Source: Massilia niastensis DSM 21313
GTDB taxonomy: Bacteria > Pseudomonadota > Gammaproteobacteria > Burkholderiales > Burkholderiaceae_D
Direction: 5' to 3'
NCBI RefSeq assembly: GCF_000382345.1
Contig: NZ_KB908081.1
Coordinates: 97,845-161,844, forward strand
DNA: 64,000 nt
The notes beneath the pieces were generated by a model that had not been told where the DNA came from, searched no databases, and saw only the letters and a program-made list of their open reading frames with translations. Below, in pieces: positions 8,621 to 17,964 of the stretch (position 1 is its first letter; each line of letters opens with the position of its first letter). A program made the translations under genes and the position numbers.

Positions 8621-11401
8621 TCAGCGCGCCCCGGCCGCCGGCGCCGCGTCCGGGATGTGTTCCAGCAAGGACACCGCCTCGCGCTGGTCGAGGCTGGGGC
8701 GTCCCGCCGGGAAGCGCTTGAGGACGGCGGCAAGCTGGTCCATGCTTTCGGCAGCCCTCGGCGTGGCGTACCACCAGTGGGCGCGCGTGATCGCGGTGCG
8801 CAACAGCCAGGCCAGCGCTCCTTGCGCCTCGGCAATTGCCGCGGCCTCGTCGAGCACCTCTTCCGCTTGCCGCAGCGACTTGCCGTTGGCCAGCATCCAG
8901 ATCGCCTTCTGGCGGGTCAGCTCGGCGGCGCACCAGCCGGACACCCCACGGCCGACACGGGCGAAGTCAAGCGGCCCCGCCACCTGCGGCGCCAGCGTGA
9001 AGAAGGTCTCCGCCTGCGGGCCGGGCGAGAGCGACGCCATTTCGCCGGCGCGCATGCCGCCCTGCAGGGCCTTGTACAGCCGGGCCCAGGACTGCCACTG
9101 CTTCAGGCCGTTCCTGTGCGAGCGCTCGTACAGCAGGTCGGCGTAGAGCGCGGCGGCGGGCTGCTCGCCATTCCAGAACGCGACCGGGCAGGCGCAGATC
9201 GACAGGGCCAGGCACAGGGAGATCGGGTGGTCGATCTCGAGTGCGCGGTCGACGCTTTCCGCCCCGAACGCCGCCGCTTCCTCGCTGTAGCCGGACAGCC
9301 AGCGGATGCGCGACTGCAGGGCGGCCGCGGCCACCTGCTGGTCGTACTGCACGCCGCTGTAGCGGGTGTTCTGGTGCGGTGCGCGCGGCTGGCGGTACAG
9401 GCGCTCGGCATGGAAGCGCGCACGCTGCTGTTCGCCGTGGAAGTGCAGGGTCAGCGCCATGGTGCGGTCATACAGGATGTCGGCGACGCGCGAGCGGTTT
9501 CGGGTGCGGTAGGGCGCGTACACGTGGCTGAGCGCCAGCGCCTGCGCATAGTTGCCCTGCATGACGTAACTCACGCAGATGCCGCTATAGGTGCGCGCCT
9601 GTTCGATCCCGTTGCCGAGCGCGCGCGCCAGTTCATAGGCGCGCGCGAAGGCGGCGACGACGTCCTCGTAGGGACAGTTCAGGTGGAACAGGGCATTGCC
9701 CAGGCTCGACTGCAGCGCCATCTCGGTGGCCGCGTCGGCGGCGAAGGGCAGGGCGCGCTGCACCAGCACGCGCTGCTCCTCGAGCAGGGACAGCTCGCTC
9801 CACAACAGCGCGGAGGCGCTGGCCAGGCGCACGCCGAGCTCGTGATCGCCGTCCTCGCCGAAACTCCAGTTCAGCGCCAGCCGCACATCCGCCACCCGCT
9901 TGGCGTAGCGCGCCTGCCAGCGCTTGGCGTCGAGCAGCTCCCAGTCGGCGTGCGCCTCGGCCGCCAGGTCGAGGCTGCGCAGCGCATGGGCGTGGCGGAC
10001 GCAGGCGACTTCGCCGGCCTGCGCCAGGCGCTCGGCGGCATAGCTGCGGGTGGTCTCGAGCATCCGGTAATCGACGTCGCGGCCATCGCTTTCGCAGACC
10101 AGCAGGGACTTGGCGGCAAGGTTGAACAGCAGCGCGGGATCGAAATCGGCGGCGCCGGCCGGGTTGGCGCCGCTGACGGCGCGCGCGCAGTCCACGGTGA
10201 AGCTGCCGGCATACACCGACAGGTAGCGCAGCATGCGCTGCTCGGCGGGTTCGAGCAGCGCGTAGCTCCAGTCGAGCACCGCGCGCAGCGTCTGGTGGCG
10301 CGGGTCGCCGAAGCGGCGGCTGCCCGACAGCAGGGCCAGGCAATCGTCCAGGCCGGAAGCGACGCCTTGCAGGCCCAGCACCTGGACGCGCGCGGCCGCC
10401 AGTTCGATCGCGAGCGGGAGGCCGTCCAGCCGGCGGCAGATGTTCGCCATCAGGAGCACCTCGTCCGAGCGCACCAGTCCGGCGCCGAGCGCGCCGGCGG
10501 CGCATTCGGCGAACAGGCCGAGCGCACTGAACTCCGACAGCGCCCAGGCGCCGAGCGGCGTGTCCGGCTCCGGCACGGTGAGCGGCGCCAGGCGATGCAC
10601 CCGCTCCCCCGGCAGGCCGAGGGCTTCGCGGCTGGTCGCGAACACCTTGAGGCCGCGCGTCACGCACAGCAGGTCGGCCAGCAGGTGGGCCACCGGCGCG
10701 GCCAGGTGCTCGCAGCTGTCGACGATCAGCAGCAGGCGGCGCGAACGCAGGTGTGCGCAGATGCTGGCCAGCGGATCGTCCGACAGCACCTTCAGTTGCA
10801 GCGCCGAGGCCAGGGTGCTGGTGATCAGGGCCGGATCGGTGACGGCCCCCAGGTCGAGCAGGCAGACGCCATCGGGGAAGCTGGCGGCGGCCTGCCGGGC
10901 CGCCAGCAGCGCCACCGTGGTCTTGCCGATCCCGCCGGGGCCGACGATCGTCACCAGCCGGCTGTCGCCGAGTTCGCCAGCCAGCGCGGCCAGCGCGCCC
11001 GCGCGGCCGATGACGCGCGGCGCCAGGCGTCGGTCGGAGGGGAATAGCGGGGCCGGCGCGGGCCGGAAGGCGGCGGCGTCGCCGTGGGTCACCGGCGCCA
11101 CGAAGCTGTAGCCGCGGCCGGCGATGTTCTCGATGTGGCGGCCGCCGGCATCGTCGTCCAGCGCCTTGCGCAGCGCGCTGACGTGCACCCGCAGGTTCGA
11201 TTCCTCGACACAGCTGCGCGGCCAGGCGCGCGCGATCAGCTCGTCCTTGCCGACCACTTCCCCGGCGCGTTCGAGCAGGATGGTCAGGATGTCGAAGGCG
11301 CGGCTTCCGAGCGGAACCGGATGGCCGTCCTTGAGCAGTACCCGCCGCACGGGAAGCAGCTCGAAGGGGCCGAACGTGAAAGTCGAAATATCGTGATCCA
11401 T
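8621..11401 (-). CDS. Winged-helix (OmpR-type) regulator fused to an NB-ARC-like ATPase
   Basis: This is a 926-residue cytoplasmic transcription factor. Residues about 5-105 form an OmpR/PhoB-type winged helix (FGPFELLPVRRVLLKDG, GSRAFDILTILLERAG, HIENIAGRGYSF). An ATPase domain follows, with Walker A GPGGIGKTT (about 150-158) and Walker B LLLIVDSCEHL, then the Leu/Pro-rich LPLAIELAAARV helix of the MalT/AfsR-like STAND class. The last 450 residues are helical repeats that probably sense a ligand or partner. There is no receiver domain, so it is not a phosphorelay partner. No convincing Shine-Dalgarno precedes the ATG at 11401. The target genes are not evident; it is divergent from lacI by 335 bp. 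Confidence 0.82.
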   Translation of the reverse strand: MDHDISTFTFGPFELLPVRRVLLKDGHPVPLGSRAFDILTILLERAGEVVGKDELIARAWPRSCVEESNLRVHVSALRKALDDDAGGRHIENIAGRGYSFVAPVTHGDAAAFRPAPAPLFPSDRRLAPRVIGRAGALAALAGELGDSRLVTIVGPGGIGKTTVALLAARQAAASFPDGVCLLDLGAVTDPALITSTLASALQLKVLSDDPLASICAHLRSRRLLLIVDSCEHLAAPVAHLLADLLCVTRGLKVFATSREALGLPGERVHRLAPLTVPEPDTPLGAWALSEFSALGLFAECAAGALGAGLVRSDEVLLMANICRRLDGLPLAIELAAARVQVLGLQGVASGLDDCLALLSGSRRFGDPRHQTLRAVLDWSYALLEPAEQRMLRYLSVYAGSFTVDCARAVSGANPAGAADFDPALLFNLAAKSLLVCESDGRDVDYRMLETTRSYAAERLAQAGEVACVRHAHALRSLDLAAEAHADWELLDAKRWQARYAKRVADVRLALNWSFGEDGDHELGVRLASASALLWSELSLLEEQRVLVQRALPFAADAATEMALQSSLGNALFHLNCPYEDVVAAFARAYELARALGNGIEQARTYSGICVSYVMQGNYAQALALSHVYAPYRTRNRSRVADILYDRTMALTLHFHGEQQRARFHAERLYRQPRAPHQNTRYSGVQYDQQVAAAALQSRIRWLSGYSEEAAAFGAESVDRALEIDHPISLCLALSICACPVAFWNGEQPAAALYADLLYERSHRNGLKQWQSWARLYKALQGGMRAGEMASLSPGPQAETFFTLAPQVAGPLDFARVGRGVSGWCAAELTRQKAIWMLANGKSLRQAEEVLDEAAAIAEAQGALAWLLRTAITRAHWWYATPRAAESMDQLAAVLKRFPAGRPSLDQREAVSLLEHIPDAAPAAGAR

Positions 11402-11736
11402 GCAATAAGCGCCAAAGCGGGTGCGACCGGGAGGCGCATTGATGGCCTGGGCGCTCCGGTTGCCTTTGTAAACAGCAATAGTTTAGCGTAAGTACACGCT
11501 TCATCGGGGGAAGTTCACAACGTTTAACAGCCGCGTACCCAAACTGCATGGATGGCCGGGGTGCTATCGATGTCATCGGGCCGCGGGGAACGGCGTGTTA
11601 GCGCAAACGCCTGTCCCGGGAAATCGATTTCGCCCGCATTTCCGGAGAGCGCCAGGCGCGGCCGGCGTGCTGCTTTCATTCCTGTAACTGTGCTAACATA
11701 GTTCAAACAATCAGCGTCGACAGGAAAGCGCGAAAC
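11402..11736. other. 335-bp divergent promoter region (ATPase regulator / LacI regulator)
   Basis: No ORF was recognised. The region is moderately AT-rich near 11460-11520. Close to the lacI-type gene it holds an imperfect palindrome (11686-11703). Nothing else is recognisable. Confidence 0.5.
11686..11703 (+). promoter_or_regulatory. Imperfect palindrome ahead of the LacI-type gene, possible auto-operator
   Basis: AACTGTGCTAACATAGTT pairs at 7 of 9 positions. It contains TAACAT, the core that recurs in the putative operators at 13009, 23739 and 43946. It lies 33 bp before the ATG, a plausible place for autoregulation. Confidence 0.4.
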
Positions 11737-12849
11737 ATGACGAAACCCAAATACGAGGCCATCCGCGAGGAAGCAGAGCGCGGCAAGCCGACCATGGTCG
11801 ACGTCGCCAAGCTGGCCGGGGTCTCCGCGATGACGGTGTCGCGTGTCATGAACGGCAAGGGGCTGGTGCGCGAGAGCACCCGGCGCAAGGTCGCCGAGGC
11901 GGTCGCGGCCCTGAACTACACCCCCAACCAGGAGGCGCGCAATCTTGCCGGCTCCAAGCCGATCCGCGTCGGTTTCCTGTACAGCAACCCGAGCGCCGCC
12001 TACCTGAGCGAATTCCTGGTCGGCCTGCTGACCCAGTCCGGTCTCAACAATGTCCAGCTGTTCGTCGAAAAATGCGAGGCCGGCGAACAGGAAGCCGAAC
12101 AGGCGCTGCGCCTGATCGAGAACGGCCTGGACGGCATCATCCTGCCGCCGCCGCTGTGCGACAGCGAGGCGGTGCTCAGCTGCATCAACGAGGCCGAGAT
12201 CCCGGCCGTGGTGGTGGCCTGCGGCCTGCCCGACGCGCGCGTGGGTGCGGTCAGCATCGACGACTACGACGCCGCCTACCGCATGACGCGGCACCTGATC
12301 GCCCTGGGCCACCAGCGCATCGGCTTCGTGGTCGGCCATCCGAACCAGACCGCCAGCGCGCGCCGCCTGGCGGGCTATCGCGCCGCCATTGCGGAGAAGG
12401 GCGCCGACGCGTCCGAGGAACTGGTGGTGCAGGGCATGTTCACCTACCGTTCCGGCCTCGACGCCGCCGAACTCCTGCTGTCGCTCGGCGAGCGTCCGAC
12501 CGCGATCTTCTGCAGCAACGACGACATGGCCGCCGCCACGGTGGCGGTCGCGCACCGGCTGGGCCTGGACGTGCCCGGCGACCTGACCGTCACCGGCTTC
12601 GACGACACGGCCCTGGCCACCACCATCTGGCCCGAGCTGACCACGGTGCGCCAGCCGATCGCCGGCATGGCGCGCGAAGCGGTGCAATCGCTGGTGCGGC
12701 GCGTGCGCGCCATGCGCGAAGGCGAAGCGGCCGAGCCGGAACAGATCCGCATGGATTCCGAACTGGTGCGGCGCCAGTCCGACGCCGCGCCGCGCAACCG
12801 GCCGCCCGCACGGCTGCCGGCCACGCCCGCCAGGCGCTCCCACGCCTGA
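11737..12849 (+). CDS. LacI/PurR-family transcriptional regulator of the xyloglucan/xylose locus
   Basis: The 370-residue protein has a LacI-type helix-turn-helix at about residues 20-45 (MVDVAKLAGVSAMTVSRVMNG), a hinge helix (NYTPNQEARNLAG) and a periplasmic-binding-protein-like sensor domain with typical blocks (GHQRIGFV, PTAIFCSNDDMAAATV, VTGFDDT). It is expected to bind a sugar or pathway intermediate in the cytoplasm. Position makes it the best candidate regulator of the operon that begins 318 bp downstream, whose promoter carries a perfect inverted repeat. Its Pro/Arg-rich last 25 residues look like an unstructured tail. The inducer (xylose, xylonate or a xyloglucan fragment) cannot be read from the sequence. 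Confidence 0.88.
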   Translation: MTKPKYEAIREEAERGKPTMVDVAKLAGVSAMTVSRVMNGKGLVRESTRRKVAEAVAALNYTPNQEARNLAGSKPIRVGFLYSNPSAAYLSEFLVGLLTQSGLNNVQLFVEKCEAGEQEAEQALRLIENGLDGIILPPPLCDSEAVLSCINEAEIPAVVVACGLPDARVGAVSIDDYDAAYRMTRHLIALGHQRIGFVVGHPNQTASARRLAGYRAAIAEKGADASEELVVQGMFTYRSGLDAAELLLSLGERPTAIFCSNDDMAAATVAVAHRLGLDVPGDLTVTGFDDTALATTIWPELTTVRQPIAGMAREAVQSLVRRVRAMREGEAAEPEQIRMDSELVRRQSDAAPRNRPPARLPATPARRSHA

Positions 12850-12967
12850 CCGGCCGCGCGGCCCGCGCCCGCCGTCTTCTTTCCTCCTGCGCTGTGACGT
12901 CCGCAACACACTTGCGGCCGTGCCTGCCGTCTTTGTTTCCCCATCTGCCGCAGCGCCCAATATTCCA

Positions 12968-12997
12968 TTGACAATGCTCGGTGGCCCCGTTTAGACT
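12968..12997 (+). promoter_or_regulatory. Sigma-70-type promoter of the xylXBCD operon
   Basis: TTGACA at 12968-12973, then an 18-base spacer, then TAGACT at 12992-12997. The -35 is perfect; the -10 matches four of six. Transcription would begin near 13004, directly in front of the palindrome at 13009-13026. Confidence 0.55.
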
Positions 12998-13000
12998 GAA

Positions 13001-13026
13001 ATGGTTGCGATAACATTTCTGTTATC
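13001..13026 (+). promoter_or_regulatory. Putative operator of the xyl operon (perfect inverted repeat)
   Basis: GATAACA-TTTC-TGTTATC (13009-13026) is a perfect 7-bp inverted repeat preceded by GGTTGCG. It overlaps or follows the predicted transcription start, where a LacI-type repressor would block RNA polymerase. The same block structure recurs on the minus strand ahead of the TonB receptor gene. Confidence 0.65.
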
Positions 13027-13167
13027 AGAATGTTTGGGGGGGCGGACAGGGCAAGGATGCCGGCGTCCGGCCCGCGCCACGATGTGGCGCGTCGACGCTG
13101 GCATATTCACAACGTTTTGCAGGCCAGGGGCCCCGATCCGGGCGATGGCGATACCGAGAGAGACAAC

Positions 13168-14367
13168 ATGACCGCATTCCAAGCCGAGATGCTGCCCGAG
13201 GACCTCGGGCAGGCACTGATGGTGGGCCGCGTCTGGCGCGCCGCGCCGGTCGATGGCCCGGCCGTGGTCGCCGTACGCGGCGGCCGCCTGGTGGACATCA
13301 CCCGCCACGCCGCCACCGTGGCCGACCTGTTCGAACACGAGCGCGACCAGCTGCTGGCGATCGTGCGCGAGGCCGAGGGCGAGGACCTGGGTCCGGCCGC
13401 CGCCCTGGTCGAAGCGGCCGCCGCCGGCCAGGCGGGCGCCTTGCGCCTGCTCGCGCCCTGCGACCTGCAGGCGATCAAGGCCTGCGGCGTGACCTTCGCC
13501 GTCAGCCTGCTGGAGCGCGTGATCGAGGAGCAGGCCAAGGGCGATCCGGCGCGCGCCAGCGCGCTGCGCCAGCAGCTGCAGGCCTCGATCGGCGGCAACC
13601 TGTCCGAGATCGCGCCGGGTTCGGAGGCCGCGCTGCGCCTCAAGGCCGAGCTGCAGGAACGCGGCCTGTGGTCGCAGTACATGGAAGTGGGCATCGGCCC
13701 GGACGCCGAGGTGTTCACCAAGTCGCAGCCGATGTCGGCCGTCGGCCATGGCGCTGATGTCGGCCTGCATCCATCCTCGCACTGGAACAATCCGGAGCCG
13801 GAGATCGTCCTGGCCGTGAACAGCCGCGCCGAAGTCGTGGGCGCCACCCTGGGCAACGACGTCAACCTGCGCGACATCGAGGGCCGCAGCGCGCTCCTGC
13901 TGGGCAAGGCCAAGGACAACAACGGTTCCTGCGCGATCGGCCCCTTCATCCGCCTGTTCGACGCCGGATTCGGCATCGACACGCTGCGCCAGCTCGAACT
14001 GCGCATGCTGATCGAAGGCGCGGACGACGGCTTCGCGCTCGAAGGCAGCAGCCGCATGCGCGAGATCAGCCGCGATCCGCTCGACCTGGTGGCCCAGACC
14101 TGCGGCGCCCACCACCAGTATCCGGACGGCTTCATGCTCTTCCTCGGCACCATGTTCTCGCCGATCAAGGACCGCGACGCGGCGGGCGGCGGCTTCACCC
14201 ATCACGCGGGCGACCGCGTCAGTATTTCCACCCCTTCGCTGGGCACCCTGGTCAACCGCGTCCAGCGCAGCGACCGGATCGCGCCGTGGACCTTCGGGGT
14301 GCGCGCCCTGTACCGCAACCTGGCCCGGCGCGGCCTGGCGGCGGCCGCGGACGTTCGCAGCGCGTGA
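13168..14367 (+). CDS. xylX: 2-keto-3-deoxy-D-xylonate dehydratase (FAH-family, XylX-type)
   Basis: XylX removes water from 2-keto-3-deoxy-D-xylonate to give 2-oxoglutarate semialdehyde, the fourth step of the Weimberg pathway. The 399-residue protein belongs to the fumarylacetoacetate hydrolase family. The metal-site region DAEVFTKSQPMSAVGHGA and the blocks SHWNNPEPEIVLAVNS, GNDVNLRDIEGRSALLL and GKAKDNNGSCAIGPF are those of XylX/KdaD-like enzymes. The frame is open further upstream, but GAGAGAGAC before ATG 13168 and the family length support this start. It heads the operon with xylB, xylC and xylD. The L-arabinose equivalent is similar, so substrate assignment rests on the XylB/XylD/XylFGH neighbours. 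Confidence 0.85.
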   Translation: MTAFQAEMLPEDLGQALMVGRVWRAAPVDGPAVVAVRGGRLVDITRHAATVADLFEHERDQLLAIVREAEGEDLGPAAALVEAAAAGQAGALRLLAPCDLQAIKACGVTFAVSLLERVIEEQAKGDPARASALRQQLQASIGGNLSEIAPGSEAALRLKAELQERGLWSQYMEVGIGPDAEVFTKSQPMSAVGHGADVGLHPSSHWNNPEPEIVLAVNSRAEVVGATLGNDVNLRDIEGRSALLLGKAKDNNGSCAIGPFIRLFDAGFGIDTLRQLELRMLIEGADDGFALEGSSRMREISRDPLDLVAQTCGAHHQYPDGFMLFLGTMFSPIKDRDAAGGGFTHHAGDRVSISTPSLGTLVNRVQRSDRIAPWTFGVRALYRNLARRGLAAAADVRSA

Positions 14368-14398
14368 ACCGCACACCATCAAACCACCTGAGAATCCC

Positions 14399-15202
14399 AT
14401 GTCCGACACTTCCCAACAAGACCTGATCTACGCGGTCTATCCCGACCTCGCCGGCAAGCGCGTCGTCGTCACCGGCGGCGGCAGCGGCATCGGCGCCGAG
14501 CTGGTCGCCGCCTTCGCCGGGCAGGGCGCCCGCGTCTGGTTCCTCGACATCGCCGAGGAGGCCGGGCGCGCCCTGGCCGCCTCCCTGGCTGAATCGGTCG
14601 ACGGTCCGCGCCACGCCCCGCGCTTCATCAAGTGCGACCTGACCGACCTGGCGGCGCTCAAGGCGGCCTTCGAGGACATCGAGGGGGAAGCCGGCGGCGT
14701 CGACATCCTGCTGAACAATGCGGCCAACGACGACCGCCACGACATCGAGGAGGTGACCCCGGCCTATTGGGAAAACCGGATGAACGTCAACCTGCGCCAC
14801 CAGTTCTTCTGCTCCCAGGCCGTGATCCCGGGCATGAAGAAGCAGGGCGATGGCGTGATCCTGAACTTCGGCTCGATCTCCTGGCACCTGCCGCACACCG
14901 AGCTGTCGCTGTACATGACCGCCAAGGCCGCAATCGAAGGCATGACGCGCGGGATGGCGCGCGACCTCGGCAAGTACGGCATCCGCGCCAGCACCGTGGT
15001 CCCGGGCGCCGTGCGCACCCCGCGCCAGCAGGCCCTGTGGCACACGCCGGAAGAGGAAGCGCGCATCCTGGCGGGCCAGTGCCTCCCGGCGCGGGTCGAG
15101 ATGCAGGACGTGGCCGCGCTGTCGCTGTTCCTGGCCTCGAGCAATGGACGCCGCTGCAGCGGCCGCGAATACTTCGTCGACGCGGGCTGGTACGGCGCAT
15201 GA
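14399..15202 (+). CDS. xylB: D-xylose 1-dehydrogenase (NAD+, short-chain dehydrogenase)
   Basis: This enzyme oxidises D-xylose to D-xylono-lactone, the first Weimberg step. The 267-residue SDR has the NAD-binding motif TGGGSGIG (residues 25-32), the NNA loop, serines in GSIS (159-161) and catalytic Tyr172/Lys176 (YMTAK). Several blocks (NVNLRHQFFCSQAV, FGSISWHLPHTE, EYFVDAGW) match Caulobacter XylB closely. The stop overlaps the next start as ATGA at 15199-15202, so translation is coupled to xylC. The ribosome site is weak. The protein is cytoplasmic. Confidence 0.9.
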   Translation: MSDTSQQDLIYAVYPDLAGKRVVVTGGGSGIGAELVAAFAGQGARVWFLDIAEEAGRALAASLAESVDGPRHAPRFIKCDLTDLAALKAAFEDIEGEAGGVDILLNNAANDDRHDIEEVTPAYWENRMNVNLRHQFFCSQAVIPGMKKQGDGVILNFGSISWHLPHTELSLYMTAKAAIEGMTRGMARDLGKYGIRASTVVPGAVRTPRQQALWHTPEEEARILAGQCLPARVEMQDVAALSLFLASSNGRRCSGREYFVDAGWYGA

Positions 15203-16074
15203 ACACGACTGCACCGGACTGCCTGTGGGAAATCAAGGCGACGCTGGGCGAGGGCGTGCTGTGGCATGCCGCCACGCGCCAGGTCTGGTTCGTCGACATC
15301 AAGGAGCGGCGCATCCACTGCTGCGAGGCCGATGGCCGCAACCGCCGCAGCTGGCATGCGCCGGGACAGGTGAGTTTCATCGTGCCCGCGGCCGACGGCG
15401 GCTTCGTCTGCGCACTGGAAGATGGCCTGTACCGCTTCATCGAGACGCGTGGCGAATTCGTCCCGCTGGCGAAGATCGAGGCCGAGGAGCACGGCAACCG
15501 CTTCAATGACGGCCATGTCGACGCCGCGGGCCGCCTGTGGTTCGGCTCGATGGACGACAGCGAAGAACAGGCGCGCGGCGCCCTGTACCGCTTCGACGGC
15601 CGCCTCGTGCGCCGCATGGACGAGGATTATGTGATCACCAACGGTCCCGCCGTCAGCCCGGACGGCCGCACCCTTTATCATACCGACACGCTGGCGCGGC
15701 GCATCTACGCCTTCGACCTGCTGCCGGACGGCGGCCTGGCGCACAAGCGCGTGTTGGTCGAGCTGGAAGGCGGCGGCTACCCGGACGGAATGGCGGTCGA
15801 CGCCGAAGGGCACCTGTGGGTCGCGACCTTCGGGGGCTGGCGCATCGACCGCTTCGACACCCAGGGACGCAAGCTGGGGGAGGTACGCTTCCCCTGCGCG
15901 AATATCACCAAGCTGGCTTTCGGCGGCGACGACCTGCGCACGGTGTACGTGAGCAGCGCGCGCAAGGGCTTGTCCGCCGCGCAGCTGGCCACGCAGCCGC
16001 TCGCGGGCGGGCTGTTCACGTTCCGCGCCGATGTGCCGGGACTGCCGCAGCACGCGCTGCGGCTGCAGGAGTAA
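15199..16074 (+). CDS. xylC: D-xylonolactonase (SMP-30/gluconolactonase family)
   Basis: XylC opens the xylonolactone ring to xylonate. The 291-residue protein is a six-bladed propeller of the SMP-30 family. The metal ligands are visible in order: Glu in LGEGVLW (about residue 18), Asn in NRFNDGHVD, Asn in NGPAVSPDG and Asp in GYPDGMAVD. The start overlaps the xylB stop (ATGA), which rejects the longer open frame upstream. A mechanistically similar lactonase could act on arabinonolactone, but the operon points to xylose. Cytoplasmic. Confidence 0.88.
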   Translation: MNTTAPDCLWEIKATLGEGVLWHAATRQVWFVDIKERRIHCCEADGRNRRSWHAPGQVSFIVPAADGGFVCALEDGLYRFIETRGEFVPLAKIEAEEHGNRFNDGHVDAAGRLWFGSMDDSEEQARGALYRFDGRLVRRMDEDYVITNGPAVSPDGRTLYHTDTLARRIYAFDLLPDGGLAHKRVLVELEGGGYPDGMAVDAEGHLWVATFGGWRIDRFDTQGRKLGEVRFPCANITKLAFGGDDLRTVYVSSARKGLSAAQLATQPLAGGLFTFRADVPGLPQHALRLQE

Positions 16075-16079
16075 AAAGG

Positions 16080-17858
16080 ATGAACGACACCACCAAGCGC
16101 CGCTTCCGGTCCCAGGACTGGTTCGACAACCCCGAGCGCATCGACATGACCGCGCTCTACCTCGAGCGCTTCATGAATTACGGGATCACCCCGGAAGAAC
16201 TGCGTTCGGGCAAGCCGATCATCGGCATCGCCCAGAGCGGCAGCGATCTCTCGCCGTGCAACCGCATCCACCTGGAGCTCAGCAAGCGGGTGCGCGACGG
16301 CATCCGCGACGCCGGCGGCATTCCGATGGAATTCCCGCTGCACCCGATTTTTGAAAACTGCCGCCGCCCGACCGCGGCGCTGGACCGCAACCTGGCCTAT
16401 CTCGGCCTGGTCGAGATCCTGCACGGCTATCCGATCGACGCCGTCGTGCTGACCACCGGCTGCGACAAGACCACCCCGGCCCAGCTGATGGCGGCAAGCA
16501 CCGTCGACATCCCGGCGATCGTGCTGTCGGGCGGGCCGATGCTGGACGGCTGGTTCGAGGGCGAACTGGTGGGCTCGGGCGCGGCGATCTGGAAAGCACG
16601 CCGGCGCCTGGCGGCGGGCGAGATCGATGAAGACAAGTTCCTCCAGATCGCGACCGCGTCCGCTCCCTCGGCCGGGCACTGCAACACCATGGGCACGGCA
16701 TCGACCATGAACGCCGTGGCCGAGGCGCTCGGCATGTCGCTCACCGGCTGTTCGGCGATCCCGGCGCCTTACCGCGAACGCGGCCAGATGGCCTACGAGA
16801 CCGGCCGCCGCATCGTCGCGATGGCGCACGAGGACCTGCGTCCGTCGCGCATCCTGACGCGCGACGCCTTCCTCGACGCCATCGTGGTCAATGCCGCGAT
16901 CGGCGGCTCCAGCAACGCCCAGCCGCACATCGTGGCGATGGCGCGCCATGCCGGGGTCGAGATCACGCCCGAGGACTGGATGGAAGTCGGCTACGACGTG
17001 CCCCTGCTGCTCAACATGCAGCCCGCCGGCAAATACCTGGGCGAGCGCTTCCACCGCGCCGGCGGCACGCCGGCCATCATGTGGGAGCTGGAACAGGCGG
17101 GCAAGCTGCGCTCGCGCCGCCCGAGCGTGACCGGCCGCAGCATGGCCGAGAACCTGGCGGGGCGCGAAAGCGGCGACCGCGAGATGATCCGTCCGTTCGC
17201 CGATCCGCTCAAGCCGAGCGCCGGTTTCATGGTCCTGAAGGGCAACCTATTCGACTTCGCGATCATGAAGACCAGCGTGATCTCGGAAGCCTTCCGCGCC
17301 CGCTACCTGTCCACGCCCGGCTCGGAAAACCGCTTCGACTGCCGCGTGGTCGTGTTCGACGGTTCGGACGACTACCACCACCGCATCAACGACCCGGCGC
17401 TGGAGATCGACGAGCGCACCATGCTGGTGATCCGCGGCTCCGGGCCGGTCGGCTGGCCCGGTTCGGCCGAAGTGGTCAACATGCAGCCGCCCGACGCCCT
17501 GATCAAGCGCGGCATCACGGCGCTGCCGACCCTGGGCGACGGCCGCCAGTCCGGCACCTCGGACAGCCCGTCGATCCTGAATGCCTCGCCCGAGAGCGCC
17601 GCCGGCGGCAACCTGGCGCTGTTGCGCACCGGTGACGTGGTGCGCGTGGACCTGAACCTGGGCCGCTGCGACGTACTGCTGGCCGACGGCGAACTGGAAG
17701 CGCGCCGCAGGGACGCGCCGCCCGCCATCCCGGCCAGCCAGACCCCCTGGCAGGAGATCTACAGGGCCACCGTGGGCCAGCTGCACACCGGCGCCTGCAT
17801 GGAAATGGCCTTGCCCTACCGGGGCGTGGGACAGGACATGCCGCGCCATAATCATTGA
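16080..17858 (+). CDS. xylD: D-xylonate dehydratase (IlvD/Edd family, [2Fe-2S])
   Basis: XylD converts D-xylonate to 2-keto-3-deoxy-D-xylonate. The 592-residue protein shows the iron-sulphur cysteines of the family in SDLSPCNRIH, TTGCDKTTPA and GHCNTMGTAST, the metal-binding aspartate of CDK, and the catalytic serine in the block RQSGTSDSPS. The motif set and length match pentonate dehydratases rather than IlvD of branched-chain synthesis. AGGAG (16068-16071) 8 bp before the ATG sits inside the end of xylC, and only 5 bp separate the two genes. A small attenuator-like hairpin follows the gene. Confidence 0.9.
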   Translation: MNDTTKRRFRSQDWFDNPERIDMTALYLERFMNYGITPEELRSGKPIIGIAQSGSDLSPCNRIHLELSKRVRDGIRDAGGIPMEFPLHPIFENCRRPTAALDRNLAYLGLVEILHGYPIDAVVLTTGCDKTTPAQLMAASTVDIPAIVLSGGPMLDGWFEGELVGSGAAIWKARRRLAAGEIDEDKFLQIATASAPSAGHCNTMGTASTMNAVAEALGMSLTGCSAIPAPYRERGQMAYETGRRIVAMAHEDLRPSRILTRDAFLDAIVVNAAIGGSSNAQPHIVAMARHAGVEITPEDWMEVGYDVPLLLNMQPAGKYLGERFHRAGGTPAIMWELEQAGKLRSRRPSVTGRSMAENLAGRESGDREMIRPFADPLKPSAGFMVLKGNLFDFAIMKTSVISEAFRARYLSTPGSENRFDCRVVVFDGSDDYHHRINDPALEIDERTMLVIRGSGPVGWPGSAEVVNMQPPDALIKRGITALPTLGDGRQSGTSDSPSILNASPESAAGGNLALLRTGDVVRVDLNLGRCDVLLADGELEARRRDAPPAIPASQTPWQEIYRATVGQLHTGACMEMALPYRGVGQDMPRHNH

Positions 17859-17873
17859 AGTCGGGGATGGAGG

Positions 17874-17894
17874 GTGGCGCGGCCACGGTTTTTT
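17874..17894 (+). terminator. Short terminator or attenuator between xylD and xylF
   Basis: GTGGC-GCG-GCCAC followed by GG and six T. The stem is only 5 bp, so termination may be partial. This would lower xylFGH expression relative to xylXBCD, or the importer may have its own promoter in the 106-bp gap. Confidence 0.5.
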
Positions 17895-17964
17895 CAGCAG
17901 AATAGCAAGACCCGCGGCAGGAAACGACTGCGCTGGTGATAATGAAGATAAATAGGAGACGTAA

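Larger units (their letters stand above)
12850..13167 (+). other. 318-bp promoter/leader region of the xylXBCD operon
   Basis: Between the regulator and xylX there is no gene. The region contains the promoter and operator described separately (12968-12997 and 13001-13026), followed by an untranslated leader of roughly 160 bp. No riboswitch was recognised in the leader. Confidence 0.6.
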
